Assembly (NCBI RefSeq): GCF_001422245.1 | Contig: NZ_LMMM01000003.1 | Location: 148,652 to 212,651 of the forward strand | Origin: Rhizobium sp. Leaf262 | GTDB lineage: Bacteria > Pseudomonadota > Alphaproteobacteria > Rhizobiales > Rhizobiaceae | Length of the DNA stretch: 64,000 nt | Direction: 5' to 3' | Part shown: one piece after another, positions 47,443 to 55,757 of the stretch | Position numbering within the stretch: the stretch's first letter is position 1 | How the letters are laid out: the number at the start of each line of letters is the position of its first letter | Notes under the pieces: model-generated | Databases searched by the model: none | Told to the model about the DNA's origin: nothing | The model's input: the letters and a program-made list of their open reading frames with translations, nothing else | Translations under genes and position numbers: made by a program

Positions 47443-48897
47443 TTACTGGAGAGAAGCCCAGCAGCTAATGCCCTTCTTTTTCAAAGCGTTGCAGGCATTG
47501 ACCGCTTCGTTCTGACCGCCGAAGCCGCCGAAACGTGCGCGATACATTTGTGAGCCGTCCTTGCTGAAGGCCACAGTGAAAGGCTTGGCCGCACGCAGCA
47601 GGCTGCCACCCTTATCCTGCGCCGCCTGAAGCAGATTGCGTGCGGAGCCTTCATCCGGCGAAGCACCAATCTGGATTACCCAGCCAGCGCTGGCGGATGT
47701 TGCAGGAGCAGGGGCCGTGGACGCAGTGACGATGTTGTCAACCTTGGTCGAGTTGGTCACAAGCGAACGATCCGGCTTCATGTTGACGGGCGGAACGGCA
47801 CGGGCCTGAGACTTCGGACGTGTCACAACATCCATTGCGTTGACAGCGGCATTGGCCTGTGTCGGAGCAAAGGCAGACATCGGCGCTTCGTCGGCATAAC
47901 GAGCCTGTGGAACAGGACCGTCGTTCGGCAGACCGCCAGCAGACGATGTTGCGGCGACGACAGCCTGCGGCTCTTCAACCGGTGCGGAGGCTGATGCAGC
48001 AATGAGATTGCTGTTGGCACCGCGGGATGCCTTTGGAAGATATTCGGCTACCAGTTTGCGCATCGTGGCATCACGAGCAGCGCTGGAACGACCACCGAGA
48101 ACAACGGCAACGATGGAACGACCATCGAGTTGCGCGGATGTTGCAAGGTTGCTGCCTGCAGCGCGTGTGTAACCGGTCTTGATACCATCAACGCCGCGAA
48201 CTGTGCCGACGAGACGGTTATGATTGCCGATGACCTGCTTGCCGAAGGTGAAGGTGCGGGTATTGAAATAACCGTAATACTGCGGAAAGTGCTGACGCAG
48301 GGCGACGCTGAGGCGGGCCTGATCGCGGGCTGTCGTCATCTGCGCCGTATTCGGCAGACCGTGCGCATTGCGATAGGTCGTTCGGGTCATACCGAGCGCC
48401 CGTGCTTTTGCCGTCATGATACGGCCGAAACGTTCTTCGTTACCGCCAAGATATTCACCAAGAGCTGTGGCGACATCGTTTGCAGAACGCGTCACCAGAG
48501 CGAGGATGGCCTGCTCGACGGTAACCGAACCGCCAGCGCGTACACCAAGCTTGGACGGAGGCTCTTTGGCTGCATTCGCAGAAATCGGAACCTTCGAATC
48601 GAGCGAGATACGACCGGAATTCAGTGCTTCGAACGTCAGGTAAAGCGTCATCATCTTCGTCAGCGACGCGGGATAGCGCAAACCATCTGCATCTTCGCTA
48701 TAAAGAACCTTACCCGTCTTGGCATCCAGAACGATACCCGCATATTTGGGGTCGGCCTTTGCAATCTGCGTGGTGGCGGTCGTTGCCGTCGCCATGGCCA
48801 TCGCAAACACGCATACCTTCACGAAAGACTTGGCGCTTACCGCCTTGTCGAGTGCCTCAGATAGTTTTTTCAACACGGTTGAACTCATTAATCGCAT
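47443..48897 (-). CDS. D-alanyl-D-alanine carboxypeptidase with C-terminal SPOR domain
   Basis: 484 residues, a periplasmic penicillin-binding protein of the S11 family that trims peptidoglycan stem peptides. After an N-terminal hydrophobic signal (VKVCVFAMAMATATTATTQIAKA) come all three active-site motifs: SLTK (Ser78, Lys81), SAN in TRSANDVATALGEY, and KTG in DGIKTGYTRAAG. A proline/alanine-rich linker leads to a SPOR domain (GWVIQIGASPDEGSARNLLQAAQ... to the end) that binds denuded septal glycan, so it likely works at the division site. ATG 48897 was chosen; ATGs at 48888 and 48936 are alternatives. Confidence 0.9.
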   Translation of the reverse strand: MRLMSSTVLKKLSEALDKAVSAKSFVKVCVFAMAMATATTATTQIAKADPKYAGIVLDAKTGKVLYSEDADGLRYPASLTKMMTLYLTFEALNSGRISLDSKVPISANAAKEPPSKLGVRAGGSVTVEQAILALVTRSANDVATALGEYLGGNEERFGRIMTAKARALGMTRTTYRNAHGLPNTAQMTTARDQARLSVALRQHFPQYYGYFNTRTFTFGKQVIGNHNRLVGTVRGVDGIKTGYTRAAGSNLATSAQLDGRSIVAVVLGGRSSAARDATMRKLVAEYLPKASRGANSNLIAASASAPVEEPQAVVAATSSAGGLPNDGPVPQARYADEAPMSAFAPTQANAAVNAMDVVTRPKSQARAVPPVNMKPDRSLVTNSTKVDNIVTASTAPAPATSASAGWVIQIGASPDEGSARNLLQAAQDKGGSLLRAAKPFTVAFSKDGSQMYRARFGGFGGQNEAVNACNALKKKGISCWASLQ

Positions 48898-49148
48898 GCC
48901 ACTGTTCCGTCCGACACGCCCCGCCAGACTTTTCACCCGCCAACTTTAGAGTGATGGCGTTACCAAGTGGTTTATGAATGGTATCTGAAGCCGATAAAAT
49001 GCGGCTCTTGATCATTTGCGGCACAGGATGACCCGCGCTAATCGTGCAGCCCGATCCATTTCGAAGCAGGGAAGGCTGTGTGCCGCAGAGATTGCGTATT
49101 GAACTCCCACTTCACGATTGCTACCTGTCGCCAAACGAAGGATGAACC

Positions 49149-49415
49149 ATGGCCTCACGCGATCGATATTCCCGAAAGCTCGAATGTTCGAAATGCGGCC
49201 ATTCAGGTTTTGCAGAAGCATCAGAAAAGGACGAGAAGCAAAACCCGGATGTGGATTTTCGCATTGATGAAATGCCCGCTGGCTTTCGCGCTGAACGTCC
49301 GTCCGGCAATCCGGCGGAATATATGATACGGTGCGCGCAATGCGGCAATATTTTCCGCTTTGCACAGAAGGTGGCCTACGCCCCCGGTGGCGAGCCACGA
49401 TATAGTCAACGCTGA
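49149..49415 (+). CDS. Small zinc-ribbon-like protein, 88 residues
   Basis: Two CxxC pairs, CSKCG (residues 13-17) and CAQCG (62-66), frame a charged middle part, the layout of a zinc ribbon. An AAGGATG region provides the ribosome site. The protein has no signal peptide or membrane segment. No named family was recognised. The next small gene starts 21 bases after its stop, so the two may be cotranscribed. Confidence 0.7.
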   Translation: MASRDRYSRKLECSKCGHSGFAEASEKDEKQNPDVDFRIDEMPAGFRAERPSGNPAEYMIRCAQCGNIFRFAQKVAYAPGGEPRYSQR

Positions 49416-49436
49416 ACGTCCAAGCCCGAGAGTTCA

Positions 49437-49694
49437 ATGACCGTTGTCGACAACAAGAAGAATGAGAGACCGCCGCGCAGGAAGCCACTCTGGCCTTGGC
49501 TGCTTCTTTTGATCATGACGCTTCTGGCGATCTATGCCTGGGACCGGGCAACTGAACTGTTCAACGACTTTTCAAGAAACATGCCCGCAGCGGTAATCGA
49601 GCTTTTCGAAGACTTGCTTCGGGAAGATCACCGCAATGTCCGGCCAGCACCCGGCGTGGACGTGAGTGTGCCGGTCAATCGGCTCATTCTGTGA
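49437..49694 (+). CDS. Small single-span membrane protein, 85 residues
   Basis: A basic N-terminus (NKKNERPPRRKP) is followed by one membrane segment (LWPWLLLLIMTLLAIYAW, residues 18-35) and an acidic, probably periplasmic tail. The positive-inside rule predicts the N-terminus in the cytoplasm. It follows the zinc-ribbon gene closely. Function is unknown and no family was recognised. Confidence 0.6.
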   Translation: MTVVDNKKNERPPRRKPLWPWLLLLIMTLLAIYAWDRATELFNDFSRNMPAAVIELFEDLLREDHRNVRPAPGVDVSVPVNRLIL

Positions 49695-49708
49695 TATCTG
49701 GCTCATAA

Positions 49709-49780
49709 CAAAAAAGCCCCGCATGGCGGGGCAGGTTGGTCGCTCGGGGAAAAGTCGGGCATAGCCCTGGAGCGATGTGC
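49709..49780 (-). ncRNA. Candidate small RNA 2
   Basis: On the minus strand a stem-loop (TCGCTC/GAGCGA at 49740-49745 and 49770-49775, with an inner GGGC/GCCC at 49757-49760 and 49764-49767) is followed by a single-stranded stretch CCAACCT and then a perfect 7-bp terminator stem with T run. No protein gene on this strand precedes the terminator. The 5' end is unknown and may lie further right; no known RNA family was recognised. Confidence 0.42.
49710..49733 (-). terminator. Minus-strand intrinsic terminator (candidate sRNA 2)
   Basis: GCCCCGC (49716-49722) pairs perfectly with GCGGGGC (49726-49732); on the minus strand the stem runs into six T. On the plus strand no T run follows, so it is directional. 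Confidence 0.75.
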
Positions 49781-49881
49781 TTTCATAAATGATAAAGGGC
49801 AAGGACTGATAGTGCACATCATGCGCTAGCGGTACGCTTGAGCAGATTTGGTTGCCGCAAGACTTGCCGAAACACGCGCAT

Positions 49882-49909
49882 AAAAAAAGCCCCACCAAAA
49901 GGCGGGGCC
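49882..49909 (-). terminator. Minus-strand intrinsic terminator (candidate sRNA 1)
   Basis: GCCCCACC (49889-49896) pairs with GGCGGGGC (49901-49908), one A-C mismatch, and on the minus strand leads into seven T. It resembles the terminator at 49710 in stem sequence. Confidence 0.75.
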
Positions 49910-49970
49910 AAGCTGTTGCCTGATTGGCTTTCAGGACTTGGGAGCTCCTCCCGTGGAGGAAGCGATTCAG
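49882..49970 (-). ncRNA. Candidate small RNA 1
   Basis: Three hairpins in series on the minus strand: TCCTCC/GGAGGA around a 3-base loop (49946-49960), CCTGA/TCAGG (49919-49935), then the terminator (49889-49908) with seven T. The first hairpin displays a CCUCC segment, a sequence able to pair with ribosome-binding sites, as seen in several alphaproteobacterial trans-acting sRNAs. The 5' end is not determined; the RNA could extend toward 50060. Confidence 0.42.
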
Positions 49971-50156
49971 CCATAACGCAGCCTTGCCGGGGTGCGAAAG
50001 GCCAGTGTGGTGTCGAACGGTACGCCCTGTGGTTAAATTGCGCCGGCTGAAACACCCGTTTTAAGCGTTCAGCACTTGTTCATCACTATCGTGCCATTTT
50101 GACATCATATTGAGCCGCTACCTGAGAAAGGTTCGGCTCACATGGAGAAGCCCGCA

Positions 50157-50519
50157 ATGAAAAAGATTCTTCTCACGGCCCTTGCCGGTGTTATCGCCAG
50201 TGGCGCGGTTCTTACCAGCGTTCAAACGGCATCCGCTCAATATTACGATGGTCCTTATCGATATGACCGACGCGGCCCTCCGCCTCCTCCTTATCGCGAC
50301 CCTCCGCGCCGCCATAGGGATCATGATGGCAGAGTCATCGCCGGTGGTATCGCAGCGGGCGTTCTGGGCGGTTTGATCGGGGGCGCGTTGGCAAATAGCG
50401 GTCCGCGCTACGTAGAGCCACCACCACCCCCGCCACCAAGATGCTGGTTCGAAGATCGTCAGGTGCGAAACGCCTATGACGGCGGCTGGCACATGGAAAG
50501 CTTCCGCGTCTGCCAATAA
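50157..50519 (+). CDS. Secreted proline-rich protein with glycine zipper
   Basis: 120 residues. Signal peptide MKKILLTALAGVIASGAVLTSVQTASA, then a Tyr/Pro/Arg-rich segment (RRGPPPPPYRDPPRRHRDHD), a glycine-zipper hydrophobic stretch (VIAGGIAAGVLGGLIGGALA), a polyproline run and a C-terminal domain with two cysteines (RCWFEDRQVRNAYDGGWHMESFRVC) that could form a disulfide. ATG 50157 with GGAGAAG upstream is preferred to 50142. It is probably an envelope protein; function unknown. A terminator follows. Confidence 0.75.
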   Translation: MKKILLTALAGVIASGAVLTSVQTASAQYYDGPYRYDRRGPPPPPYRDPPRRHRDHDGRVIAGGIAAGVLGGLIGGALANSGPRYVEPPPPPPPRCWFEDRQVRNAYDGGWHMESFRVCQ

Positions 50520-50540
50520 CGGACGCATTATAGATGTTTG

Positions 50541-50568
50541 AAAGCCGGCCTTTGGGTCGGCTTTTTTC
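50541..50568 (+). terminator. Intrinsic terminator after the glycine-zipper protein gene
   Basis: AGCCGGCC pairs with GGGTCGGCT (one G-T pair) around TTT and is followed by six T. Confidence 0.85.
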
Positions 50569-50654
50569 GTTTCGCGTCGCGACGACGGCAAATTCATATC
50601 ATCGCCTCATTGTTTGCGAAGGCTTGGCTGACGCTTTTTTGTAAAGGAAATCAT

Positions 50655-51635
50655 ATGCGCAGCGCGACACATGACGTTTTTGGCGAACCACAGGACGTAC
50701 TCAAGCTGAAGGACGCGCCTGTTCCCGAACCGGGGCAGGGACAGTTGCGCATTCGCATGCTTTTGTCGCCCATCCACAATCATGATCTTTGGACGGTGCG
50801 TGGAAACTATGGCTACAAACCCACGCTTCCTGGTGCCATAGGCGGAAGCGAAGCCGTGGGTATCGTCGATGCGCTTGGTGACGGGGTAGATTCGTCATTA
50901 CTGGGTAAAAGGGTCACGACCGCAGGCGTGCACGGATCCTGGGCCGAGTATTTTCTGGCACCGGCTGCAGGCGTCGTGCCCGTGCCGGAAACGATCACCG
51001 ATGAAGCTGCGGCCCAGCTGATCGCCATGCCTTTCAGCTCCATCTCGCTTCTGGAATTTCTCGGCGCAAAGCCCGGCGACTGGATTGTCCAGAACACCGC
51101 CAACGGCGCAGTCGGCAAGGCAGTCGCCATGCTTGCGCAGGCGCGCGGCATTCATGTCGTCAATCTTGTCCGTCGCGACGAAGGCATAGACGAACTGGCG
51201 CAGCTCGGCATCGTCAATGGCGTATCGACAGCAGGCAAAGACTGGAAAGACAAGGTAAGGGCTTTGACCGGAGACCACCCGATCCGTGCGGGTGTAGACT
51301 CGATTGGTGGCGCAGCCAGCAACGATATTGCCGAGTTGCTCGGTGAAAACGGACTGCTGGTTTCCTTCGGCTCGATGACGGGCGACCCAATGCAGATTTC
51401 CTCTGGTCCCGTCATCTTCAAGCAACTGACGATCAAGGGTTTCTGGGGCAGCAAAGTCATCGGCTCTATGGCTCAGGAAGAGCGGCGCAGGTTGATCGGC
51501 GAACTCATAAAATATGTCGAAGCCGGAACGATCAAACTACCCGTCGAAGGCATTTACGACCTTGAGGACATCTCGCAGGCGGTCAAAGCCTCTCTGGCGT
51601 CAGGCAAGGCGGGAAAAGTTCTGCTGAAAGCCTGA
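50655..51635 (+). CDS. Zinc-independent MDR-family oxidoreductase (quinone/enoyl reductase-like)
   Basis: 326 residues of the medium-chain dehydrogenase/reductase superfamily. GROES-like N-terminal domain with IGGSEAVGIVDALGDGV, then a Rossmann domain with NTANGAVGKAVAMLAQARGIHVVNLVRR. The catalytic zinc cysteine is absent, and WTVRGNYGYKPTLPGAIGGSEAVG resembles the trans-2-enoyl-CoA/quinone reductase group, so NADPH-dependent reduction of an enone or quinone is likely. The ATG at 50655 has AAAGGAAA before it. Confidence 0.85.
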   Translation: MRSATHDVFGEPQDVLKLKDAPVPEPGQGQLRIRMLLSPIHNHDLWTVRGNYGYKPTLPGAIGGSEAVGIVDALGDGVDSSLLGKRVTTAGVHGSWAEYFLAPAAGVVPVPETITDEAAAQLIAMPFSSISLLEFLGAKPGDWIVQNTANGAVGKAVAMLAQARGIHVVNLVRRDEGIDELAQLGIVNGVSTAGKDWKDKVRALTGDHPIRAGVDSIGGAASNDIAELLGENGLLVSFGSMTGDPMQISSGPVIFKQLTIKGFWGSKVIGSMAQEERRRLIGELIKYVEAGTIKLPVEGIYDLEDISQAVKASLASGKAGKVLLKA

Positions 51636-51762
51636 TCGAAAGAGGCGCGTAAAGCAGGATTCCGCTTCCGCGCCTCCACCTTTTGGTGCTACCTGTTGCA
51701 AAGACGTAAGCTGACGGCTGCTCGCATCCGGCGGACTTTCGATTTCCATTGGGAGATGCAAC

Positions 51763-52116
51763 GTGATCGCCAATAGTCTCATCGTCATGATTGCTCTTCT
51801 GCAAATCTACATCATGATTTTGCAGATGGCGTTCTGGACGAAGCCCGCAGGCCGGAAAGCTTTCGGGCTGAAGCCTGACTTCGCTACAGCCAGTAAAACG
51901 CTGGCCGCCAATCAGGGGCTCTATAACGGTTTTTTGGCCGCAGGACTGATTTTCAGCCTTCTATATGAAAGCGCTGACAGACATGTGGCCATATTCTTTC
52001 TGACATGCGTCTTCGTCGCCGGCATATTCGGCGGCCTGACGGCGCATAGAAAAATCCTGGTCATACAGGCCGCACCGGCACTGGTTGCCATTCTCGCCGT
52101 GTTCGCCGGACTATAA
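51763..52116 (+). CDS. DUF1304 family membrane protein
   Basis: 117 residues with four membrane helices. LLQIYIMILQMAFWTKPAGRKAFGL followed by LAANQGLYNGFLAAGLIFSL is the typical DUF1304 pattern (a MAPEG-like small membrane family). Function is unknown. Translation starts with GTG at 51763 after a clear GGGAG ribosome site. It converges with the small minus-strand gene one base away. Confidence 0.88.
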   Translation: MIANSLIVMIALLQIYIMILQMAFWTKPAGRKAFGLKPDFATASKTLAANQGLYNGFLAAGLIFSLLYESADRHVAIFFLTCVFVAGIFGGLTAHRKILVIQAAPALVAILAVFAGL

Positions 52117-52117
52117 C

Positions 52118-52300
52118 TTATTTCGATGCTGCCGCGTGAAGCCGGGCGACGATGTAATCGTAGCTCTCCATCACCTGCACGCGCTCGTTTCCGGCTCTCA
52201 AGATAAGAGTGCCTTGCACCAGCGGCGAAATCTGCGTGACGTGGTCGAAGTTAATGGCGAATTTCTGATTGTTGCTGACTGCTGTCACTTCAATCCACAT
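52118..52300 (-). CDS. FlbD-like small protein, 60 residues
   Basis: MWIEVTAVSNNQKFAINFDHV...VQGTLILRAGNERVQVMESYDYIVARL has the strand order of FlbD-type small proteins: a short beta hairpin, a polar turn, a strand with hydrophobic alternation, and a C-terminal helix carrying the V-x-E-S-x-x-x-I-V pattern. The FlbD resemblance is by pattern only; no flagellar genes are nearby. AAGGGC lies before the ATG at 52300. Confidence 0.6.
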   Translation of the reverse strand: MWIEVTAVSNNQKFAINFDHVTQISPLVQGTLILRAGNERVQVMESYDYIVARLHAAASK

Positions 52301-52387
52301 TATCAAAAGCCCTTAAAGAATCGTCGATGCGCACGTTATAAATGCACGCGTGAAAGTCGCAAACAATTTTGGCGGTGGACATGGCGC

Positions 52388-53275
52388 TTATCGAATGCCT
52401 TTAGCCAAATGCACCAGCAGGCTCCTTGCAGGGACGGTCAGCTCAGCCTCACTGCGAACGCAGACGGACAATTTGCGGGTTGCCCAATCGTCCTGAAGCC
52501 GGACCATCGCAATGCGAGCCGAACGTTTCAATCGACGCGCAGCTCTTTCCGGAACGATGCCGACGCCGATTCCCGCGCCTGCCATGCGGCAGATGCCATC
52601 GAAGTTGCGAAGTGCCACACGGACCTTGAGTTTCGCGCCGAGGCGGGCAGCCTGCATATCGAGATGCTGCTGCAAAGCACCATCCGTCAGCGCGATAAAA
52701 TGCTCGCCCAACAGATCGGTAAAGCGAAGGGATGGTTTCTGCGCAAAGAGGTGATCCTGAGCGAAGACGGCAACCAGCCTGTCAACGGCGAAGGGCTTCA
52801 ATGTCAGATCATCAGTCTCCACCGCACTGGAGAGTATGCCGATTTCCGCTGAGCCCGTGGTGACGCTGCGGGCGATATCGGTACTCTGTCGCTCCTGAAG
52901 GTCGATGTCGATTTGCGGGTTGGCAGCCATCCAGGGGGCGAGGCGTTGCGGCAGAAACTCGGTCATGGCAGCTGTGTTGGTGAGAATGCGCACGGTTGCA
53001 CGCATGCCCTTGGCATAACGACCGAGGTCTCCGCGCATTTGCGCCATTTGGTGCAGAATGGTCCGTGCATGGTGGGCTAGTGCTTCGCCAGCTGCGGTGG
53101 GAACCACGCCCCGCCGCCCACGATGCAGCAACAGGACTTCGCCTGCGGCCTCCATATCCTGAAGCCTTTCACTGGCCGCGGGCAGGGATAGGCCAGCATC
53201 GCTTGCGCCATGGGTGATGCTGCCCGCATCAACCACGGCAACAAAAAGGCGAAGATCGATCAAGTCGAAGCGCAT
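52388..53275 (-). CDS. LysR-family transcriptional regulator
   Basis: 295 residues. The N-terminal winged helix (DLIDLRLFVAVVDAGSITHGASDAGLSLPAASERLQDMEAAGEVLLLHRGRRGVVPTAAGEALAHHAR) is canonical LysR, followed by the periplasmic-binding-like effector domain (about 90-290). It is divergent from a TauE/SafE exporter gene whose ATG lies 97 bases away, and in LysR regulators the divergent neighbour is the usual target. The inducer is unknown. Confidence 0.92.
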   Translation of the reverse strand: MRFDLIDLRLFVAVVDAGSITHGASDAGLSLPAASERLQDMEAAGEVLLLHRGRRGVVPTAAGEALAHHARTILHQMAQMRGDLGRYAKGMRATVRILTNTAAMTEFLPQRLAPWMAANPQIDIDLQERQSTDIARSVTTGSAEIGILSSAVETDDLTLKPFAVDRLVAVFAQDHLFAQKPSLRFTDLLGEHFIALTDGALQQHLDMQAARLGAKLKVRVALRNFDGICRMAGAGIGVGIVPERAARRLKRSARIAMVRLQDDWATRKLSVCVRSEAELTVPARSLLVHLAKGIR

Positions 53276-53371
53276 TTCATCGAGCCTCTCAAATCAGCCT
53301 TCGGTATAGCCGAAGTCACCGCTCGGCACATCCGCATTGTTTGCCGTCTGAAAGACGATATTCAAGAGGGC

Positions 53372-54121
53372 ATGTCAGATTTTTCAGCTCCTGTGCTCGC
53401 CGCAATATTCGCAACATTCTTTGTCGCCGGTCTTGTGAAAGGCGTCAGCGGCTTGGGCCTGCCAACGGTGGCAATGGGTATTCTGGGAGCGCTGATTTCA
53501 CCGCTGACTGCCGCAAGTCTGCTACTTGTCCCATCCTTCGTCACCAATGTCTGGCAGTTGCTGGCAGGGCCGAATTTTGGAAAGCTCTTGCGTCGATTTT
53601 GGCCCATGACGTTGGCTATCGTCGCAGGAACGGTGCTGGGCTCGGCATGGATTGCGCGCGGCGACACGGGCATCACGACTGCGCTGCTCGGCTTGGCACT
53701 CGTGGTCTACGCTGCCTATACCCTGTTTGCCCAAGAGCTCAATATAGCCGAAAATCTGGAGCCTTGGCTCTCGCCGCTCATCGGGGCTATCACCGGCATC
53801 GTCACTGGCGGAACCGGAGTATTCGTTATCCCCGCTGTGCCTTATCTTCAGGCGCTAGGCCTCAAAAAAGAGGAGCTGGTTCAAGCGCTTGGCTTGTCCT
53901 TCACCGTCTCGACAATCGCGCTAGCCATTGGGCTTGGAAGCCACGGCGCGTTTCAGTCCGGCAATCTCGCGATCTCGACCTTGGCCATTCTTCCAGCACT
54001 TGCAGGCATGTGGGTGGGCCAATGCGTACGCAACCGCATCAGCCCAAAAACCTTCCGCCGCTGGTTCCTCGTCAGCCTTCTCGTGCTGGGATGCGAAATG
54101 GCAATCAGGCCGTTTTTGTGA
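53372..54121 (+). CDS. TauE/SafE family sulfite/anion exporter-like membrane protein
   Basis: 249 residues with about eight membrane helices in two similar halves: FVAGLVKGVSGLGLPTVAMGILGALISPLTAASLLLVPSFVTNVWQL and the second half with LIGAITGIVTGGTGVFVIPAVPYLQALGL. These are hallmark segments of TauE/SafE proteins, which export sulfite, sulfoacetate and similar anions. ATG 53372 has AAGAGGG before it; the open frame begins earlier at 53210 but that overlaps the LysR gene. Probable target of the divergent LysR regulator. Confidence 0.88.
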   Translation: MSDFSAPVLAAIFATFFVAGLVKGVSGLGLPTVAMGILGALISPLTAASLLLVPSFVTNVWQLLAGPNFGKLLRRFWPMTLAIVAGTVLGSAWIARGDTGITTALLGLALVVYAAYTLFAQELNIAENLEPWLSPLIGAITGIVTGGTGVFVIPAVPYLQALGLKKEELVQALGLSFTVSTIALAIGLGSHGAFQSGNLAISTLAILPALAGMWVGQCVRNRISPKTFRRWFLVSLLVLGCEMAIRPFL

Positions 54122-54212
54122 CGGCTTTACAGATACTGATCACGGTGGCGAACATGGGGCAGGGGAAGTTGTCGATGACAGCGAACAGCAGTGTTCGACG
54201 TTCTCAAGACGC

Positions 54213-54302
54213 TGGCAGATGGGGTGGGATTCGAACCCACGGTACGCTCTCACGCACGCCGGTTTTCAAGACCGGTTCCTTAAACCACTCGGACACCCAT
54301 CC
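54213..54302 (-). tRNA. tRNA-Ser (anticodon UGA)
   Basis: On the minus strand the sequence begins GGATGGGTGTCCGAGTGG and ends CCCATCTGCCA. The anticodon loop is CTTGAAA, giving anticodon TGA (reads UCA/UCG/UCU-type serine codons, chiefly UCA). A long variable arm (GCGTGAGAGCGTACC region) marks a class II serine tRNA, and the T loop GGTTCGAATCC is standard. The CCA end is encoded. The acceptor stem closes with one G-U pair. Confidence 0.95.
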
Positions 54303-54389
54303 ATGTTGTGCGGAGGGTTTATAACTGTTTGCGCCACTGCGTCAATCCGTCCAGACGGGCTTTTCCGCGCCCTTTTGTCAAGGCTTGCG

Positions 54390-54430
54390 TTAACCAATGG
54401 GTAACCACGTTCGTTACAATTTTACCCATT
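54390..54430. promoter_or_regulatory. Possible CtrA-type site and inverted repeat upstream of rlpA
   Basis: TTAACCAATGGGTAA (54390-54404) fits the CtrA consensus TTAA-N7-TTAA at 7 of 8 positions. It overlaps an inverted repeat, AATGGGTAA (54396-54404) and TTACCCATT (54422-54430). It lies about 135-170 bases before the rlpA start, in a 260-bp gap with no gene. Confidence 0.35.
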
Positions 54431-54562
54431 TTGGGTCACCCGTTCGCAATTTCGCCATGTTACGGGCAAGATTAAGCGGCTGTTAGGTGCTTCGATGTCA
54501 GGGGCATGATCATCGAGGCATGAGAGGGGTTGTCGTAAAGGCAGCTCAAAGCAGCACGGGGC

Positions 54563-55618
54563 ATGGATTTGAACTCTACGGTAACGAAAGTCGGTGTGAG
54601 CGCGAAGTGGCTCGGCATTGCCGTTCTTTGCGCAGCGACAGCATCCTGTTCGACGACGTCAAAAACCGAAACAAAGCCGAAGCGCAGCAAGGAATATTTT
54701 TCCGAGTCGGAATATGGCGTGAAGGCAAGCCCGCGTGTTGCCGATGGCGCAAATATTCCCAAGGGCGGCGGGCGCTTTCTTGTCGGCAATGCCTATACCG
54801 TCAAGGGTCGGCGCTATTTCCCCAAGGAAGAGCAGAACTACGACAAGTCCGGCCTTGCATCCTGGTACGGCTCCGCGTTCCATGGTCGTCTGACCGCCAA
54901 TGGCGAGGCCTATGACAAGGAACATCTTTCTGCCGCGCACCCAACCTTTCCGCTGCCCAGCTATGCCCGCGTTACCAATCTCAACAACGGTTCTTCCGTC
55001 ATCGTTCGCGTCAATGACCGTGGGCCTTTCCACGAAGGTCGCCTGATCGACGTTTCCAGCAAGACGGCTGATCTGCTGGACATGAAAGCAACGGGCACCG
55101 CCAATGTACGGGTGCAGTATGTCGGTCGCGCACCGCTTGATGGCCACGACATGCCCTATTTGATGGCGTCCTACTCACCCAAGGGTTCCCGCAACCCGGG
55201 TATCAATCCTGAAGGTCAGATCGCAACGGGCGTGATGGTGGCATCCGCCTCGGCAACGAATATTCCGATCCCGCAAAGTCCGGCCTATGGCGGCTCCGCG
55301 CAGATGGCCATGGCAGGGACCAAGAAGAACGCTGCATTGCAGGCCATGCCGCTGGTCAACGGACCTGCGCCGGTTATGGGCCAAGGGTCTGAACAATTCG
55401 TCATCCTCCCTGAAGTCGGCCCCTTCATCACCGAACGTCCGGAAGGCAACTTCCTCCGCGCACCGACGCCCGCTGGCCGGTTCGCATCCGCCTATTCGGA
55501 AGCGGCACCCGCCTCCAAGGCTGCCCAGGCGTTCGACGTGGTACTTGTCGATCGCGGTGATCTGACGGAACAATCCATCCTTCGTTTCGTGAAAAACAAA
55601 CAGGGTAGGGGTCGCTGA
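54563..55618 (+). CDS. rlpA: RlpA-family septal lytic transglycosylase-like lipoprotein
   Basis: 351 residues. A hydrophobic N-terminus ends in TASC (Cys29), a probable lipobox. The double-psi beta-barrel domain (about residues 95-195) carries ASWYGSAFHGRLTANGEAYD, AAHPTFPLPSYARVTNL and VIVRVNDRGPFHEGRLIDVS, which contain the conserved Glu/Asp/His residues of RlpA. In Pseudomonas RlpA cuts glycan strands lacking stem peptides at the septum. Unlike many homologues, no SPOR domain is evident at the C-terminus. The downstream gene is a penicillin-binding-protein-like gene, so the pair forms a cell-wall cluster. Confidence 0.88.
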   Translation: MDLNSTVTKVGVSAKWLGIAVLCAATASCSTTSKTETKPKRSKEYFSESEYGVKASPRVADGANIPKGGGRFLVGNAYTVKGRRYFPKEEQNYDKSGLASWYGSAFHGRLTANGEAYDKEHLSAAHPTFPLPSYARVTNLNNGSSVIVRVNDRGPFHEGRLIDVSSKTADLLDMKATGTANVRVQYVGRAPLDGHDMPYLMASYSPKGSRNPGINPEGQIATGVMVASASATNIPIPQSPAYGGSAQMAMAGTKKNAALQAMPLVNGPAPVMGQGSEQFVILPEVGPFITERPEGNFLRAPTPAGRFASAYSEAAPASKAAQAFDVVLVDRGDLTEQSILRFVKNKQGRGR

Positions 55619-55757
55619 CCTTTGCCCTTTGCGGCAGTCTTGCGCATACTCTCCGCAACTGCGTAGCGATTCTTGATGTGCATGCCCTCATCGGCATCGC
55701 ATGGTCGGTTTCGTGAGGCGCGGACTTAACACCACAGGACGGCGGGCTGGCGTTTTT

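Noticed and set aside
49819..50055. 78-codon minus-strand open frame
   Set aside because: No ribosome site and it reads through a hairpin and intrinsic terminator (49882-49909); the region looks like a small RNA rather than a protein gene.
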